IMG/VR virus record: IMGVR_UViG_3300036979_000103
Coordinates: 1 to 56,187 of that record
Length of the DNA: 56,187 bases
Origin: a virus
Direction: 5' to 3' (one strand)
In this document: positions 54,394-56,187 of the stretch, piece by piece
Numbering within the stretch: position 1 is the first letter of the stretch
Layout: every line of letters starts with the position of its first letter
Made by a program: the position numbers and the translations under genes
Notes under the pieces: model-generated
What the model was told of the DNA's origin: nothing
Databases searched by the model: none
Seen by the model: only the letters and a program-made list of their open reading frames with translations

Positions 54394-54814
54394 AATGTAG
54401 TTTTATCTAATCATGTTACAAAGATATACAATAAACATATACATTGTATACTTTTTTTATTTCCAATGCTATATTATGACTAAAATCTCTATAGAAGCGT
54501 AGAAGATAACCTCGCCCAACCACCACCCCAAAGGTATAACATAAATTTTATATCTTCCAAAACTTTTTTAATTTTTTTTTTCAAAATTTTAGAATGTGTT
54601 GTGTATGTGGGAATTAGGTCCACTCCATATCAATACCCCCTGTACAATTTGAGTGGTTGGGGTATTCCCCCACCAATCTCACGCTCACAACGTACTGTGT
54701 GTTTCAATTGGTAGGAAACGTGAAGAATGGACTCACGATGATCCCAATTTATCAGAGAGATAGAAAGCTCTGATTACTTTATTAATTATTATTAATCTTT
54801 AACAACTTAATCTT
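54394..54814. other. Divergent intergenic region with pseudoknot-like folding potential
   Basis: A 421-bp region without a credible gene between the two oppositely oriented blocks. It contains the dyad promoter at 54419-54449, a T-rich low-complexity tract with a run of ten T at 54572-54581, and a GC-richer part at 54600-54740. There CCACTC (54620-54625) pairs with GAGTGG (54651-54656) while ATACCCC (54633-54639) pairs with GGGGTAT (54659-54665): the order is interleaved, as in an H-type pseudoknot, and GTGGG/CCCAC (54607-54611, 54669-54673) could close it. Two more hairpins follow (GTTTC/GAAAC, CGTGA/TCACG), and ATCAGAG/CTCTGAT at 54751-54774. No clear plus-strand promoter is seen. Could hold an origin, packaging site or non-coding RNA. 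Confidence 0.6.
54419..54449 (-). promoter_or_regulatory. Candidate promoter and dyad at the head of the minus-strand block
   Basis: On the minus strand TATCTTTG (54426-54419) is a perfect TAnnTTTG -7 box; no good TTTG lies at -33. A dyad with 7-bp arms (ATACAAT at 54426-54432 and ATTGTAT at 54443-54449) overlaps the box and could be an operator, for instance for the winged-helix protein encoded first. Confidence 0.6.
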
Positions 54815-55042
54815 ATGAAGATAGTTGAGATCGTTGATCGTGATCCTAATCATGCAAACAGATTGTTTGATTCTAATGGTGTTGAGTATTCACACGCATT
54901 AGGAATGGAAATCTTTGAGTTACCGTTCAAAGCTTCTATTAATGATAGAAGATTTGTAACAGGAATAGTATTGTTTAATGGTTTAATCATTGCAGAAATG
55001 ATTAACAATACCATTAACATTGGGGAATTAATAGCGTTGTAA
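54815..55042 (+). CDS. Hypothetical protein (75 aa)
   Basis: First gene of the plus-strand set. Small mixed alpha/beta protein (MKIVEIVDRDPNHANRLFDS at the start, FVTGIVLFNGLIIAEMINN later). I recognise no family. It is followed by three back-to-back dyads that include a terminator. The divergent orientation suggests an early or middle gene expressed separately from the virion block. Confidence 0.6.
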   Translation: MKIVEIVDRDPNHANRLFDSNGVEYSHALGMEIFELPFKASINDRRFVTGIVLFNGLIIAEMINNTINIGELIAL

Positions 55043-55098
55043 TAGCGCTATTGATTCCATCAATACCCTATTTGGGATTCCATCCCAAAACCCTTTTT
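55041..55098 (+). terminator. Cluster of dyads ending in a rho-independent terminator
   Basis: Three dyads in a row: AATAGCGCTATT (55041-55052, perfect palindrome), ATTGAT-TCC-ATCAAT (55050-55064), and TTTGGGAT-TCC-ATCCCAAA (55071-55089) followed by ACCCTTTTTAC. The last is a convincing terminator; the first two may add stability. Confidence 0.75.
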
Positions 55099-55146
55099 AC
55101 ATTCGGAGTGAATAATAACTCAATATAAATTAAAAACAGAAACATT

Positions 55147-55659
55147 ATGTTAAAATTAAAAAAAGCTTCAGAAAGAGTAAGCACATTGAAAACTGTTGGT
55201 ACAGTTGCAGAATTTGTAGGTAAAGGCGGTAAATACAATTTTGCAAGCCTAAAGAACTTTAATGGAACCATTGTTAATGGTGTTAAAGTTCTTAAAAAAG
55301 TCTCTATCAAATTAGAAGATAAAGACGGAAACTATGAATACGTTAATTGTTCTAAACCTGTAGGAGATTGGTTGCGTGAAGTTACAGGAGAAGAACTAAA
55401 AGGAAGACTTAATGAAATTGGTTCATTACCAATCCTTGAACTTCCTCAAACTATTGCAGACGAGAATGACCCAAACTTTGGTCAGCCTTACATGGTAATA
55501 GACGAAGAAACAGGAGAAGAAAAGCAATTGGTTCTCTATTCTATTGGTTTCACAGGTGCAACAGACATGTCTGCTACAAGCGTTAGCATCACAGACGAAA
55601 TGCTTAAGAAAGAAGTTGCTAAAAGAGCAATCAATTTCGAAGACCTTATTGCAATCTAA
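55147..55659 (+). CDS. Hypothetical protein (170 aa)
   Basis: A soluble alpha/beta protein with a basic N-terminus (MLKLKKASERVSTLKTVGTV), a beta-rich centre (VLKKVSIKLEDKDGNYEYVN) and an acidic C-terminus (AINFEDLIAI). No catalytic motif is clear. It is not part of the virion gene set, is preceded by a terminator and followed by another, so it is a single-gene transcript. Expression of such monocistronic small genes is common among early genes of phages. Function unknown. Confidence 0.65.
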   Translation: MLKLKKASERVSTLKTVGTVAEFVGKGGKYNFASLKNFNGTIVNGVKVLKKVSIKLEDKDGNYEYVNCSKPVGDWLREVTGEELKGRLNEIGSLPILELPQTIADENDPNFGQPYMVIDEETGEEKQLVLYSIGFTGATDMSATSVSITDEMLKKEVAKRAINFEDLIAI

Positions 55660-55676
55660 TTGCAATACAATAGCAG

Positions 55677-55700
55677 GCCCACTAACGTGGGCTTGTTATT
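55677..55700 (+). terminator. Rho-independent terminator after the 170-residue gene
   Basis: GCCCAC, loop TAAC, GTGGGC, then TTGTTATT: a 6-bp GC-rich stem followed by a T-rich stretch, 18 nt after the stop codon. Confidence 0.85.
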
Positions 55701-55703
55701 ATA

Positions 55704-55739
55704 ATAAAAGTTTATTTCACCGTAGTAAAAACTTTTATA
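55704..55739 (+). repeat. Direct repeat with internal dyad, copy 1
   Basis: A 34-nt unit that begins AAAAGTTTATTTC and ends TTTTATA, with arms AAAAGTTT and AAACTTTT that can pair. It matches copy 2 at 55818-55854 at about 30 of 34 positions by eye. No frame of useful length crosses it. Confidence 0.75.
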
Positions 55740-55800
55740 CATTATATATAAGAATGGATTCAGAGAACATTTGGGTGGGAAACACAAAGAAATAGGCTAC

Positions 55801-55816
55801 ACCTATATATATAGGT
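55801..55816. repeat. Perfect 16-bp palindrome
   Basis: ACCTATATATATAGGT equals its own reverse complement. It lies between the two copies of the 34-nt direct repeat, immediately before copy 2, which is the place of an operator or regulator site. Confidence 0.6.
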
Positions 55817-55817
55817 A

Positions 55818-55854
55818 TAAAAAAGTTTATTTCTCCCTCGTAAAAAGTTTTATA
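55818..55854 (+). repeat. Direct repeat with internal dyad, copy 2
   Basis: Second copy of the 34-nt unit; differs from copy 1 mainly in the centre (CTCCCTCG for CACCGTAG) and at one base of the right arm. The conserved outer parts suggest protein binding or a shared RNA hairpin ahead of the 64-residue gene. Confidence 0.75.
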
Positions 55855-55953
55855 TGAGGATAAAATGATAGCAGTGTAGACCTCTCCATTATAAACAAGC
55901 ACAAATACAATAGCATAAAAGCATACAACATAACCAATAAATATAGCATTACA

Positions 55954-56148
55954 ATGAATATAACAATAAATCAAGGTACAACTGATGTACTTATAGATAT
56001 AGAAGATCTTATTAGTCTATTAGAATATAAAGTTGTTGCTCTTAGGTTATATAAAGAACAAGGAGTTGATGTCACTGATAGACTCATTGATACATTAGAT
56101 GGTCATTTACGTTTACAAGAATATCTTTTATCTATATATAAAGAATAA
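55954..56148 (+). CDS. Hypothetical small protein (64 aa)
   Basis: Starts MNITINQGTTDVLIDIEDLI and continues helical to the end (LRLYKEQGVDVTDRLIDTLD; LQEYLLSIYKE). The upstream 294 bp carry the two direct repeats and the palindrome, and a terminator-like hairpin follows. Family not recognised. The compact helical nature resembles other small early-phage proteins. Confidence 0.55.
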   Translation: MNITINQGTTDVLIDIEDLISLLEYKVVALRLYKEQGVDVTDRLIDTLDGHLRLQEYLLSIYKE

Positions 56149-56155
56149 TAATTAT

Positions 56156-56177
56156 AGGCTCTTCTTAGGGCCTTTTT
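56156..56177 (+). terminator. Terminator after the 64-residue gene
   Basis: GGC and GCC at 56157-56159 and 56070-56072 region of the last line (stem GGCTC with GGGCC, one wobble) followed by TTTTT at 56173-56177. Short stem but ideal placing a few bases after the stop codon. Confidence 0.6.
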
Positions 56178-56187
56178 AAATCTCCTT

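Noticed and set aside
55752-55795. Short plus-strand frame of 13 codons between the two direct repeats
   Set aside because: No support beyond chance; the stretch appears regulatory.

Overview
The window is part of a tailed-phage genome of the crAss-like group (Crassvirales), which infect Bacteroidota. The evidence is the gene order (IHF-type DNA-binding protein, zinc-ribbon protein, large terminase, portal, scaffold candidate, HK97-type major capsid protein, then ring, fibre and cargo genes) and a giant protein carrying the DFDID active-site motif of crAss-like virion RNA polymerases. The DNA is AT-rich, starts show little Shine-Dalgarno sequence, and several candidate promoters match the Bacteroidota type (TTTG, about 20 nt, then TAnnTTTG). 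The standard bacterial code is used. I recognise no integrase, repressor or CRISPR array.

Nearly everything from base 1 to 54393 is one long minus-strand virion block, read here from its upstream end at the right. (1) 54393-50516: winged-helix protein, IHF-like protein, zinc-ribbon protein, three small proteins and large terminase, with a candidate host-type promoter at 54419-54426. (2) 50514-44935: portal, scaffold candidate and major capsid protein, with a candidate promoter in front of the scaffold gene and a terminator after the capsid gene. (3) 44934-44694: a structured non-coding stretch and a tRNA with anticodon CAT. (4) 44657-37123: small virion proteins, then fibre-type proteins joined by Thr/Ser-rich linkers, ending in a clear terminator. 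(5) 36937-19470: metallophosphoesterase, ring-type tail proteins, a 1782-residue tail protein and two very large cargo-type proteins. (6) 19358 to the left edge: an 896-residue cargo candidate, the 5140-residue polymerase fusion and a truncated PD-(D/E)XK nuclease.

A 421-bp divergent intergenic region (54394-54814) separates this block from a short plus-strand set of small unrecognised genes, each followed by a hairpin terminator. This region contains a dyad over the minus-strand promoter and nested complementary segments compatible with an RNA pseudoknot.

In crAss-like phages the polymerase and large cargo proteins are packaged and delivered with the DNA. Here the polymerase polypeptide also carries AlkB-type dioxygenase, NADAR, ASCH-like and SF1 helicase domains, and a second cargo protein has a segment resembling ADP-ribosyltransferases. 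The best candidates for something new are this possible pair of ADP-ribosylation writer and eraser, a two-copy promoter module with a conserved palindrome, the pseudoknot-like region, and the exchangeable Thr-linked fibre modules.
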